64,000 nt of DNA from Cerasicoccus frondis (lineage in GTDB: Bacteria; Verrucomicrobiota; Verrucomicrobiia; Opitutales; Cerasicoccaceae), in the NCBI GenBank assembly GCA_031296915.1, contig JAVDPC010000003.1:203246-267245 (forward strand), in the 5' to 3' direction. The notes under the pieces are model-generated. The model saw only the letters and a list, made by a program, of their open reading frames with translations, did not search any database and was not told where the DNA came from. Shown in pieces: positions 28,351-37,108 of the stretch. The position numbers were made by a program, and so were the translations under genes. Positions within the stretch are counted from its first letter, which is position 1; every line of letters starts with the position of its first letter.

Positions 28351-29577
28351 ATGCTGCGCTGTTTTTTCCGTTGTTGCGTTTCAGCGATCTTGATCTCGAC
28401 TGTCTTGGTCGGGGTGGCTGGTTGTGGCGATTCCGTGCTTTTCGGCGGAAAAACCAAGGACGAGAAAATCGATGGTATGCGGGTGACGCATCATCAGCTT
28501 CGCTTGCGAGTGCGTTCGCTGATTAATCCGATGACGGGGCTGGTTGCGGATACGGCGGACAAAGTGATCGATGAGTCCGATGATCCCGAGGTGCGGCTTG
28601 CGGCGCTTCGGTGGAAGGCTAATGCCGTTCCCACCGTGCGTGAATCGCTCTTCATGCAGTATCCTCAAATTGCCCTGTTGGATACCTGGGCGCTAGGATA
28701 TCAGATGATGGATTATTTTGAAACCGGTCCCGGCAAGGATGAGTTTAAAGACTATGCGATCCACGGCTACGAGGCGGGCAGACAACTTAAAGACCGGATG
28801 GAGGCGTTCTATGCGGATGTGGATATTGACGACGATACCGTCCGTGCTCGTGATCTCCTCCGGAATTGGGCGACTCAGCATCCTATTGAGGGGAATTTTG
28901 ATTCTCGAGAGAACATTACCAACAAGGCGACCGACATGAGCCTTCAGCTCGGACTTTCCTTTGGTGAGGCAATGGACGCCATGGTCACCTCGGTGGAGGA
29001 CCTCAATCGAAAGATTGATGTTTATGGCGATCAGATGCCCGCTCAATTACGATGGGAAGCCGAGCTCCTTTTTCAGGACAAGGTGAATGACTTTCATCTC
29101 CATGAGACGACCGAGCGTATTCCGGCTTTTATGGACACAACCTCGCAAACGATGGAACAATTCTCGGTCTCGTTGGATGAGGTTCCGGCAATGATTGAAA
29201 AAGAAAGAACTGAAATCCTGACCTCTTTTCAGGACATCACCGATGACGCACTACTCAGCCTGGCTCAGGAGCGTGAGGCGTTGACGCTTTATTTCACCAG
29301 TGAACGTAAGGCCGTGATGGGTGATCTCAATCAGGCAAGGACTGAAATCGGTGAAGATCTGGCCTATCAACTGAAGCAAGTGGAGGCGTCGCTAGTCCGC
29401 GAACGAAAACTACTGGTGAGCGACGTTGAGCAAGTGCGCGTCCGGCTCATTCAAGACGGCTTCCGCCGACTGCTGATTCTACTGGCTCTGATTGCGACTT
29501 GGTTTACTATTCTGGTGATCGGCGTGCTGTGGTTCCTGAATCGCAAGCTATGGAGTTCAGGCAAAGGTGTAGCCTGA
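28351..29577 (+). CDS. Lipoprotein with C-terminal membrane helix, function unknown
   Basis: A 408-residue protein. Starting at ATG 28351 it has a lipoprotein signal (AILISTVLVGVAGCGDS, lipobox VAGC). The body is helical and acidic, with a long region rich in Glu, Asp and Gln (residues ~200-360) suggestive of a periplasmic coiled coil. A hydrophobic helix near the end (LLILLALIATWFTILVIGVLWF) is followed by a short basic tail. Lipid anchor plus C-terminal helix would tie both ends to the inner membrane. The ATG at 28285 adds 22 residues without signal features. No family recognised. Confidence 0.6.
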   Translation: MLRCFFRCCVSAILISTVLVGVAGCGDSVLFGGKTKDEKIDGMRVTHHQLRLRVRSLINPMTGLVADTADKVIDESDDPEVRLAALRWKANAVPTVRESLFMQYPQIALLDTWALGYQMMDYFETGPGKDEFKDYAIHGYEAGRQLKDRMEAFYADVDIDDDTVRARDLLRNWATQHPIEGNFDSRENITNKATDMSLQLGLSFGEAMDAMVTSVEDLNRKIDVYGDQMPAQLRWEAELLFQDKVNDFHLHETTERIPAFMDTTSQTMEQFSVSLDEVPAMIEKERTEILTSFQDITDDALLSLAQEREALTLYFTSERKAVMGDLNQARTEIGEDLAYQLKQVEASLVRERKLLVSDVEQVRVRLIQDGFRRLLILLALIATWFTILVIGVLWFLNRKLWSSGKGVA

Positions 29578-29609
29578 CTCAACTCATCTCCTGTTGATCT
29601 AATCTCTAT

Positions 29610-31361
29610 CTACACGTATCTCGGAAAGTCTGCGTAGAACAAGCTGCCTTTGCGATCGATGCGGTTTTCCGCCCAAGTGACTCCACCGAGTTCTTCGATC
29701 ATGAGTTTCACGATGGAGAGTCCGAGGCCTGTGGAGGATTCGCCGCCGGTCGGCCTGGCGCTGCCGCGTGAGAAACGGCCATAGAGCTTCTTTAAGTCAT
29801 CGTCCGTGAGGCCGGGACCTTCATCTTGCACGGTTACCCGGAGCATGTTTTCACCATCGACAAAATCCAACCATACCTGGACGACACCTCCAGAAGGCGT
29901 ATATTTGACGGCATTGTTGACCAAATTATCGAGGATTTCACGGATGCGGCCCACGTCGCCATGCGTAATTGGTTTTTCGACGGAGCAGGCGTATTTCAGA
30001 TCGATTCCCTTTTTGGCCGCAGCGTGGCGATTAAACTCAACGACGCCGTCCAAGATGGAATGTAGGCTGACATACTCGGATTCGATCTGCCCAGCGCCAC
30101 TTTCAAGCGCTTCGACATCAAGCAGTTCTTCGACGAGTTCGAGCATGTGATCTGCGGCGCTGCGAATCGTTTCCAAAGTATCAATTTGGTCATTGAGGGC
30201 AGGGGGGGAGTTTTCCGTCGCTTGCAGGTCTTCCTTCATCATTTCGGATAGACCTCGAATGCTGCCCAGTGGGTTCTTTAAGTCGTGCGCAGCGATGCCC
30301 ATAAACTCTGACTTACGGGCATTTGCCTCTTCAGCGCGCGCCTTCGCGTGCTCGGCTTGTGTTTTGGCGCGTTCGGCTTGCGCTTTGGCCAGGATGATTT
30401 GCTCTTCCGTTCGTCGGCGTTTGCGGATTTGCACTTTGAGCGAGAATACCCAAGCCATGGCTAGGCCGGTGACCAGAAGCATTCCGGCCCCAATTTTACC
30501 AAACACCAGATACTCGACTTCCTGAAACCTGACGGCAATCCACTCTTGCTCCAGTGAATTGCGTCGCTCCGGGCTGACATTCGCCAGCACTTTGTCGATG
30601 ATGCCAATGAGCACCGGGTCTGTTGACGCCATGCTCAGGCCGATGCGGTTGAATGGCGTGGGGGCGGCAATCTGGAGATTGTCAAAATTCTCCGAGCGGA
30701 TCAGATAGCTGATGATCGCAAGGTTGCCGATGTAGGCATAAGCTTCGCCGGTGGACACCGCATAGAGCGCTTCTCTGCGGGTGGGAAACGTGACCAGTTT
30801 GAGCTTCGGGTAGTCATTGCGCAGGATGTCTTCTTCAAAAAAGCCTTCCACTACGGCGACTTTTTTACCGATCAGGTTGCGCATAGAGCCAACGAAGTGG
30901 GCATCGTCACGAGTGGCGATCACCGAGGGAAATACGGCATAGGGCTGCGTGAAGTAGAATTTTTCACGTCTCTGAGGGGTAGGCACCGCCCCGGACATGA
31001 GGTCGATCTTACCAACGCTGGCTTGCTCCATCAGCGCCTGCCAGCGATTTGAATGCTTTACCTCGAAATGCAGTCCTGTTTCTTCGGCCACCAAGTCTAG
31101 ATAGGCTATCGCGAGGCCAACAATATTCCCATCGCTATTTTCATACTCGAAGGGGGGGAAGTGGTTATCGGCGCCGACGGTCAGGCGCTGGTGTTTCTTT
31201 ATCCAAGCCAACTCCTCGTCATTAAATACAATGGGTTTGCTGGGCGCGTTGACTTCCGCCAGCGAATCAACATCTGCATTTTGTGCAGAGGCGCACCCGA
31301 TCACGGCGCACATGGCTAACAGTATATAGAGTAGGTTCTTGCTGGAGATGACTTTAAGCAA
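29610..31361 (-). CDS. Histidine kinase with periplasmic solute-binding (SBP_bac_3) sensor domain
   Basis: A 583-residue membrane sensor kinase. After a signal peptide, residues ~50-270 form a family-3 solute-binding domain (LTVGADNHFPPFEYENSDGN, AYLDLVAEETGLHFEV, DLMSGAVPTPQRREKFYFT). One membrane helix lies at about 285-310, followed by an Ala/Lys/Glu coiled coil. The HisKA box is GIAAHDLKNPLGSIRGLSE. ATPase motifs are DNLVNNAVKYTPSGG (N box), DEGPGL (G1) and STGLGLSIVKLMIEELGG (G2). BvgS/EvgS-type sensors have similar periplasmic domains. No response regulator is adjacent, so it is an orphan kinase; the ligand may be an amino acid or polar organic compound. Confidence 0.9.
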   Translation of the reverse strand: MLKVISSKNLLYILLAMCAVIGCASAQNADVDSLAEVNAPSKPIVFNDEELAWIKKHQRLTVGADNHFPPFEYENSDGNIVGLAIAYLDLVAEETGLHFEVKHSNRWQALMEQASVGKIDLMSGAVPTPQRREKFYFTQPYAVFPSVIATRDDAHFVGSMRNLIGKKVAVVEGFFEEDILRNDYPKLKLVTFPTRREALYAVSTGEAYAYIGNLAIISYLIRSENFDNLQIAAPTPFNRIGLSMASTDPVLIGIIDKVLANVSPERRNSLEQEWIAVRFQEVEYLVFGKIGAGMLLVTGLAMAWVFSLKVQIRKRRRTEEQIILAKAQAERAKTQAEHAKARAEEANARKSEFMGIAAHDLKNPLGSIRGLSEMMKEDLQATENSPPALNDQIDTLETIRSAADHMLELVEELLDVEALESGAGQIESEYVSLHSILDGVVEFNRHAAAKKGIDLKYACSVEKPITHGDVGRIREILDNLVNNAVKYTPSGGVVQVWLDFVDGENMLRVTVQDEGPGLTDDDLKKLYGRFSRGSARPTGGESSTGLGLSIVKLMIEELGGVTWAENRIDRKGSLFYADFPRYV

Positions 31362-31627
31362 TTCTCTCTACCAATCGGCTTATTGGAGTGAACATTTAGG
31401 ATTATCCTGCCGAATCTTTGGCAAAATAAGCAGCCTTACTGACGAGTATTTAGTCCCGAGTCAATCAGTCTCTCCCATGGAATTCCTCAGAGTTCTTAGA
31501 TTCGATTCGTTCCGCTCCCATGCATGGCATGGTGGTCACGAGAACGCATCTATTCCGAACAATCGAAGCCGATCATCTTGGACTTCTTATTACGGTATGG
31601 CTGGCGGGGGGAGATTGCCAAAGCACA

Positions 31628-32776
31628 TCAAAGGGCATTCATCTCATCATAGAGTGGGCGCAACACGCTTTCCAGCTTTTCCAGGGCGCGCTTCTCACGT
31701 TGGGAGACTTGCTGGTGGCTGATGCCGACTTCCTGGGCGATCTCCGAAAGAGTCCACTGGCGGTTGCCTTCGTTGAGGCCAAAACGGAGAGCGAGAACTT
31801 CGCGTTGCTTGTCGGTCAACTCGGACATCAGGCCCCGAAGAGCGGCATGGAGGTCTTTACGGGAAAGGCGTTCATGTGGGTCTTGGGCGAGATCGTCGGC
31901 CAACTGGCGGGGGGCTTCGTCGTCACTGGTTGGGGCGTCGAGCGGCACGCCAGGGTGGAGCAGCTCATGAAAAGGCTGAAGTTCCTCCGCCGTGCGTGGT
32001 GCGGGATCGCCGGGCCGCTTGGCCTTCTTTTCATTCTCGTCCCTTCGCTGGGCTTCGTTGCCTTCACGAAGCAGACGCGATGCGAGATTGATCGGCACGT
32101 GAACCGGGAAGCGTTCTCCCATGAGGTAATTGCGAATTTGGCGCGTGATCCAAGTGCGGGCATAGCTGCCAAACGAGGCGCCGGAATCCTCCACTTTATC
32201 AATGGCGTGGATCAGTCCAAGCGACGCTTCCTGATAGGCGTCCGGGCGCTGACCGGGATCGAACACCTGACGGTTGACCAGCTTATGCAAGAGCGATTGA
32301 TAGCGACGGAAGAGAATCGTCTGCGCCTTCTTGTAGCGGTTGTGCTCGATTCTCATTCGGTGGAGCAAGCGCTCCTTGAATTCGAGCCATTCGCTGAAAT
32401 TCAGTTTCTCGCCCATGGGTTCTTCCAAGCCATCCAGCGCCCAGATGCGCGCAATGCGCTTGGCCTGACTGGCGGGAAAGCGTCCGCGGTATTGGTTGAT
32501 GACCCATTGGGCCAACTGATGCTTGTATTCAACCAGTAGGCTATCCAGTAACGCACGGAGGTTGATGCCACGCCGGGGGAGGGGAAGTGAAAGGTCTTCG
32601 AGGCCAGGCTGGTAGAGCCCTTCCCAGTCGGGCACGTGCAACAGGTAATCCACCTGGATGCGATGGCGGGAAATAGTCTTCCGGCAGAGCCTTTCACTGA
32701 CTTGCTCGTCCTTACTTTGAACGCGTCCGAGCCCAGACATTAGATGTGGGCGAACAGACCTGTCTTCGGCGCTCAT
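31628..32776 (-). CDS. RNA polymerase sigma-70 family factor with unusual N-terminal domain
   Basis: A 382-residue sigma factor. Region 2 is seen in the segment QEASLGLIHAIDKVEDSGAS followed by FGSYARTWITRQIRNYL, and region 4 in LTDKQREVLALRFGLNEG and the helix-turn-helix TLSEIAQEVGISHQQVSQRE. The first ~130 residues (VDYLLHVPDWEGLYQPGLED and onward) are not the usual region 1 of RpoD, and a charged linker replaces much of region 3 (about residues 245-310). It is shorter than RpoD and longer than group 3/4 factors. Likely an alternative (group 2/3) sigma; regulon unknown. Confidence 0.8.
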   Translation of the reverse strand: MSAEDRSVRPHLMSGLGRVQSKDEQVSERLCRKTISRHRIQVDYLLHVPDWEGLYQPGLEDLSLPLPRRGINLRALLDSLLVEYKHQLAQWVINQYRGRFPASQAKRIARIWALDGLEEPMGEKLNFSEWLEFKERLLHRMRIEHNRYKKAQTILFRRYQSLLHKLVNRQVFDPGQRPDAYQEASLGLIHAIDKVEDSGASFGSYARTWITRQIRNYLMGERFPVHVPINLASRLLREGNEAQRRDENEKKAKRPGDPAPRTAEELQPFHELLHPGVPLDAPTSDDEAPRQLADDLAQDPHERLSRKDLHAALRGLMSELTDKQREVLALRFGLNEGNRQWTLSEIAQEVGISHQQVSQREKRALEKLESVLRPLYDEMNAL

Positions 32777-33014
32777 TAGAATACTAGGGGTGGAGAGTTT
32801 AAATTAGTTGGCGTCAGCAACGTCGCCAGCAGTTGTTTTATTGTGAATAACGTCCTAAGTCAAAGAAGGCGTTGCCTTTCTGTCATTAATATGCATCGAG
32901 AGATGCCTTTTTTGCCACACTGAAATGGGGATTCAAGTAAATTAGTAGATGCTCTGAATATATCACCTTAGCATCGCTAATCTCCAAGAATTTTCCTAAA
33001 AATAACAATTTATC

Positions 33015-33701
33015 ATGCAAGATACCCATAAAACCAGTCTTAGCCAGGTGCTCACTCGCTTCCGTGAAATGAAGGAACGGCGCGCCTATTCGATGGGGGA
33101 AATCTTGCAAGTGATTGATGAGAAAGGCTTTGGGCTGGTGCTCATCTTGCTTAGTCTGCCGAGTGCGCTGCCGGTGCCCGCTGCCGGCTACAGCACGCCC
33201 TTTGGGCTGATCATGCTGACTATTGGCGTTCAAATGCTCAAAGGAAAGCACTCTCCCTGGCTACCGGACAAAGCAAAAAAAATTACCCTACCGTATGATT
33301 TTTTCCAAAAAATGATCGCAGCAGCGACGAAGTTCCTCGGATTTCTTGAGCACTTTATTCGTCCCCGCCTGCGTGTGGTTACCCAGCCAACCGGGCGCCG
33401 CGCCCTCGCGATCTTGGTCATCCTGATGTCGCTCTTAATGACCTTGCCCATACCCGGAACCAATACTTTTCCGGCTTTTGTCATCTTCTTAATCGGTGTT
33501 TGCCTAAGTGAAGAGGATGGTTTGGTTGCGTTGGCGGCGCTGGTGGCTGGGCTGTTCGCCATTTGCGTCTATTTAGCGGCCATTTACTTCCTGATCCACT
33601 TTTTCAAGGAATACGGTTGGGATGGAATTCACGAGTTCCTGAGCATGGTCAAGAGCTACGTTAAGGGCCTTCTCGGGCTTGAGTCCGGCGACGTTGATTA
33701 A
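33015..33701 (+). CDS. ExoD family membrane protein
   Basis: A 228-residue inner-membrane protein of the ExoD family (exopolysaccharide synthesis, ExoD). The N-terminal cytoplasmic part is followed by helices; GFGLVLILLSLPSALPVP, GLIMLTIGVQMLKGK and MTLPIPGTNTFPAFVIFLIG are typical. ExoD in rhizobia affects exopolysaccharide and alkali tolerance, but the molecular role is uncertain. Its TAA stop overlaps the stop of the convergent copper ATPase (33698-33701). Confidence 0.8.
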   Translation: MQDTHKTSLSQVLTRFREMKERRAYSMGEILQVIDEKGFGLVLILLSLPSALPVPAAGYSTPFGLIMLTIGVQMLKGKHSPWLPDKAKKITLPYDFFQKMIAAATKFLGFLEHFIRPRLRVVTQPTGRRALAILVILMSLLMTLPIPGTNTFPAFVIFLIGVCLSEEDGLVALAALVAGLFAICVYLAAIYFLIHFFKEYGWDGIHEFLSMVKSYVKGLLGLESGDVD

Positions 33702-36214
33702 GCCCTGAGCTTGAGTCCTTTCAGGCGTAGGGCGTTTGTGATTACGGAAACCGAGCTGAGGCTCATTGCGGCGGCGGCAATCATCGGGCTGAGCAAGATG
33801 CCGAACAGCGGGTAGAGAATGCCTGCGGCCACCGGCACGCCTACGCCGTTGTAGATGAACGCGAAAAACAGGTTCTGCCGGATGTTCTTCATGACGCCCT
33901 GGCTCAACGCGCGCGCTTTTACGATGCCCATGAGATCGCCTTGGACGAGCGTTACGCCCGCGCTTTCCATCGCGACATCGGTGCCTGCGCCCATAGCAAT
34001 GCCGACATCCGCCGCCGCGAGGGCAGGAGCGTCGTTGAGACCATCACCAGCCATCGCGACTTTTTCCCCAGCTTGTTTGAGGCGCTGCACCTCGTCGTGC
34101 TTGTCGGCGGGCTTTACGCCGGCGTGAAACTGATCGATCCCGACTTCGGTGGCGACTGCTTGTGCGGTTTGCTCGTTGTCGCCGGTCATCATGATAATTT
34201 TCAGGCCTTGAGCATGGAGCTGTTTGATCGCGTTTTTCGTGGTCGGTTTGATGGGGTCCGCAATGGCGATTAGCCCTGCGAGCTGGCCGTCCTGCGAGAC
34301 CCAAATGACCGTTTTGGCTTCCTTGGCGAGGGCGTCGCCTTTCGTCTTCAGGTCTTCGTTGGCGGGCTTACTTTGGGTGACAAAGTCCAGGCGACCGATT
34401 CGGACTTCCGCGCCGTCGATTGTACCCAGCACGCCGTCGCCGGTTTCGGAGTCGAAATCGCGGACTTCGGCCAGCGCGATCTCGCGGTTTTTCGCACCCT
34501 GAATAACGGCCAGCGCGAGCGGGTGCTCGCTGTGTTTCTCGATGCTGGCGGCGAGCTTGAGCACGGTGGATTCGTCGAATCCGTCGGCGGCCACGATGTC
34601 GGTTACGTCGGGCTTGCCCTCGGTTAGGGTGCCGGTCTTGTCGACAACGAGCGTGGTGACTTTTTCCAGCGTTTCGATGGCCTCGGCGTTCTTGACGAGC
34701 ACGCCCTCACGAGCGGCGCGCCCAACTCCAACCATGATCGAAATGGGCGTCGCCAGGCCGAGTGCGCAAGGGCAGGCGATGATCAGCACCGCTACGGCAT
34801 TGATGAGCGCATACGATAATTTGGGAGAGGGGCCGAAAGCTGCCCAACAAATGAACGACAGGACTGCGACTGCGATGACGGCGGGGACGAAGATTCCCGC
34901 TACGCGATCAGCCGCCGCCTGAATGGGCGCCCGGCTGCGTTGCGCGGACGCCACTAAGCTGACGATGCCACTGAGTAAGGTGTCGCCGCCGACCTTTTCA
35001 GCCTCCATGGTGAATGAGCCACGCTGATTCAGGGTGCCAGCGGTAACGGCGTCGTCGGCTTGCTTTTTGATCGGGTCTGGCTCGCCAGTAATCATCGACT
35101 CATCAACTGCGCCTGAGCCCTCGACGACTTTGCCATCCACGGGTACTTTAGCGCCGGGTTTGACTCGTAGGCGTTGGCCGACGGTGACCTCTTCGAGCGG
35201 GACTTCGCGCTCCTGCCCATCCTTGTCGATGACGATGGCGGTGTCCGGCGTTTGGCTCATGAGCAGTTGAAGCGCTTCGCCAGTTTTTCCCCTGGCGCGC
35301 GCCTCAAGCATTTGCCCCAAAAGCACCAATGAAATGATGACTGCAGCTGACTCAAAATAGATGGGCGCGTGACCGCCTTGCTTGAACTCGGCGGGTAGAA
35401 TGCCAGGCGCGATCACCGCCAGGGCGCTGAACGCCACGGCGGTGCCAACTCCAATGGCAATGAGCGAGAACATGTTGAGGTTCCAACTGATGATCGATTT
35501 ATAGCCTCGCACGAAAATAAAACCTCCCGCCCACGTGAGAACTGGCAAAGTCAGTGCGAATTGGATCCAGCCATTGGCCGGGGAGTGAAAAAACGCAATG
35601 TCGCCGAGACCAGGCATCATCGGCAGCATGGCAAGGAGAAATACGGGCACGGAGAATATCAGTGAGCCGTAGAAATGTTTGAGCATGTAGCGGTATTCGG
35701 AGTCGTCCACTGCGCCGGTTGGCTCTTTCGGCTCAAGCGCCATGCCACAGATCGGGCACTCACCCGGGCCTTTTTGCTCGATCTCGGGGTGCATTGGACA
35801 AGTGTAAATCGCGTTGGGATCAGCGGGGCCGGTTTGCTTTTTTGCAGTGTGACCGTGGCAGCAGGAGTCATGCTCGTGGCCATGGTCGTGATTATGATGT
35901 TCGTGTGCCCGGTGATCATGCTCAGTATGTTCATGATGCTCGTGCTCGCATGTGTCATGCTTTTGCTGGTCATGGGTGGACTCGTGACAGCATGAATGCT
36001 TGGACTCTGACTTTTCGTGGCGGCACGGCTCATGGTGCTCGTGCTCCTGATGATTGTGCTCACTTTGCGCAGCATGTCCACAGCAACTGTCTTCAGCGAG
36101 CTTGGCTTTTTCTTTGGCCGCAGAATGTTCGCAGCACGATTGTTCCTTTTGCTGCTTTTTTTCGTGAGATGTGTGGCAGTCGGAACCGTGATGGTGATTT
36201 GGTTGGGAGCCCAT
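33698..36214 (-). CDS. copA: Cu+-exporting P1B-type ATPase with His-rich N-terminus
   Basis: Pumps monovalent copper (or silver) out of the cytoplasm. Starting at ATG 36214 (MGSQPNHHHGSDCH) the protein is 838 residues. The first ~150 residues are dominated by His, Cys, Glu and Lys, followed by a heavy-metal-binding domain (YTCPMHPEIEQKGPGECPIC). Membrane metal site CPC lies in IACPCALGLATP; further metal-site residues are in FIYNGVGVPVAAG and MSLSSVSV. The phosphorylation motif is DKTGTLTEG, and GDGLNDAPAL the hinge. No CxxC HMA domain is seen. An ATG 28 codons upstream is unlikely to be the start. Confidence 0.9.
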   Translation of the reverse strand: MGSQPNHHHGSDCHTSHEKKQQKEQSCCEHSAAKEKAKLAEDSCCGHAAQSEHNHQEHEHHEPCRHEKSESKHSCCHESTHDQQKHDTCEHEHHEHTEHDHRAHEHHNHDHGHEHDSCCHGHTAKKQTGPADPNAIYTCPMHPEIEQKGPGECPICGMALEPKEPTGAVDDSEYRYMLKHFYGSLIFSVPVFLLAMLPMMPGLGDIAFFHSPANGWIQFALTLPVLTWAGGFIFVRGYKSIISWNLNMFSLIAIGVGTAVAFSALAVIAPGILPAEFKQGGHAPIYFESAAVIISLVLLGQMLEARARGKTGEALQLLMSQTPDTAIVIDKDGQEREVPLEEVTVGQRLRVKPGAKVPVDGKVVEGSGAVDESMITGEPDPIKKQADDAVTAGTLNQRGSFTMEAEKVGGDTLLSGIVSLVASAQRSRAPIQAAADRVAGIFVPAVIAVAVLSFICWAAFGPSPKLSYALINAVAVLIIACPCALGLATPISIMVGVGRAAREGVLVKNAEAIETLEKVTTLVVDKTGTLTEGKPDVTDIVAADGFDESTVLKLAASIEKHSEHPLALAVIQGAKNREIALAEVRDFDSETGDGVLGTIDGAEVRIGRLDFVTQSKPANEDLKTKGDALAKEAKTVIWVSQDGQLAGLIAIADPIKPTTKNAIKQLHAQGLKIIMMTGDNEQTAQAVATEVGIDQFHAGVKPADKHDEVQRLKQAGEKVAMAGDGLNDAPALAAADVGIAMGAGTDVAMESAGVTLVQGDLMGIVKARALSQGVMKNIRQNLFFAFIYNGVGVPVAAGILYPLFGILLSPMIAAAAMSLSSVSVITNALRLKGLKLRA

Positions 36215-36325
36215 ATAAGTATTAGTTTGAGTAGCAGAGCGGTATTGCGCAAGAGTTGAGGTAAGCAGAAATTCGCCTTGCCCTTTTGCTAATGACATGG
36301 GAAAAGGTGCGCTTTCCTGGCTTTA

Positions 36326-36413
36326 GGATGGGTGGCAGAGTGGCCGAATGCGGAAGTCTTGAAAACTTTTGAGGCGCAAGCCTCCGGGGGTTCGAATCCC
36401 TCCCCATCCGCCA
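36326..36413 (+). tRNA. tRNA-Ser (anticodon UGA)
   Basis: An 88-nt gene with CCA encoded. Acceptor stem ggatggg (36326-36332) pairs with cccatcc (36403-36409), discriminator G. The anticodon loop cttgaaa carries TGA, the variable arm is long as in serine tRNAs, and the T arm contains ggttcgaatcc. It lies 111 bp upstream of the copper ATPase start on the other strand. Confidence 0.95.
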
Positions 36414-36418
36414 TTATA

Positions 36419-36666
36419 TCAGGGCTTTCGCCGTTGGTTGCCAGTGAGTTTTAGTAAGAATTTCTCTACGATGACGACTCGAGCTTCGGTGAAGAAGTAG
36501 AGCATTTCCCGGTTAAGGCACTCCTTGCTCAGTCTGGCGTTGAAGGATCGAATGTAGCCAATATGCCACGGATTCCCGACTGGCATCCTGGGATGCTTAC
36601 GTATTCCTGGTCGGCGCTGTGCAGAATACGGATCTTCTGTTCGGCCGTGTATTGTTTACCTTTCAT
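36419..36666 (-). pseudogene. IS3-family transposase remnant (orfA start fused to orfB end)
   Basis: On the minus strand the ATG at 36666 starts MKGKQYTAEQKIRILHSADQ, the typical IS3 OrfA N-terminus, but after ~30 codons the frame moves into the end of OrfB: GYIRSFNARLSKECLNREM, then YFFTEARVV. The whole middle, including most of the DDE core, is deleted. The catalytic Glu usually found in GYIESFN is replaced by Arg. The remnant ends six bases from the tRNA-Ser CCA end. It cannot move on its own. Confidence 0.8.
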
Positions 36667-36680
36667 AGTCTGGCTCTTTC

Positions 36681-36718
36681 GAAAGCGCCAATTAGATGAA
36701 AAGTGCTTTAAATGGCGC
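36681..36718 (-). repeat. Short copy of the palindromic element arm (copy C)
   Basis: Reverse strand reads taaagcacttttcatctaa, matching the outer arm of the element at 17906-17946 for about 20 bases. It is framed by a 6-bp inverted repeat, gcgcca / tggcgc. It lies between the IS3 remnant and the YciI-like gene. Confidence 0.55.
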
Positions 36719-36721
36719 CTG

Positions 36722-37006
36722 CTAGGACTTGGGCATTTCGCAGAGTTCTGCTGAACCACCGTGTAGCAGGACCGGATGCTGATTCAGCAGATCGATTACC
36801 TGCTGCCGATTTCCCGCGTTGAACTGCATGAAGCCAGTGATTTGATTCGTTGACGTGGCGGACTGCTCACCCAGCATCCAACGCTCTCCTAAAGCGCTGC
36901 CGCCTTGAAACAAGCCGCTCTTTCTGGCAGCCTCGAAGAAGGCGTCCCATTCTTCCGGTTTGGTCTCGGTGGTCGTGTTGTCATGTATGAGCAGCAGGTA
37001 TTGCAT
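36722..37006 (-). CDS. YciI-like (YCII superfamily) protein
   Basis: A 94-residue protein. The start MQYLLLIHDN and the later LLNQHPVLLHGGSAELCEM match the dimeric alpha/beta-barrel YCII superfamily; the DGPF motif of one large subgroup is absent. Function is unknown. It sits between thrS and the IS3 remnant. Confidence 0.65.
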   Translation of the reverse strand: MQYLLLIHDNTTTETKPEEWDAFFEAARKSGLFQGGSALGERWMLGEQSATSTNQITGFMQFNAGNRQQVIDLLNQHPVLLHGGSAELCEMPKS

Positions 37007-37051
37007 GTAGAAAGTGATATCCCGCTCAGGTGACCTGACAAGGAATTAGAA

Positions 37052-37088
37052 CATACAAAAAAGCCCCCGGTGGTTAACCGGGGGCTTT
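37052..37088 (-). terminator. Terminator after thrS
   Basis: Stem agcccccggt / accgggggct (37062-37085) with a short loop. On the minus strand it is followed by ttttttgt, a classic Rho-independent terminator 20-50 bp past the thrS stop. Confidence 0.9.
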
Positions 37089-37108
37089 GGAAATTATTCG
37101 AACGGCGG

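Noticed and set aside
31520..32539. Long plus-strand frame of 339 codons
   Set aside because: It is the antisense shadow of the sigma factor gene, whose region 2 and 4 motifs are clear on the minus strand.
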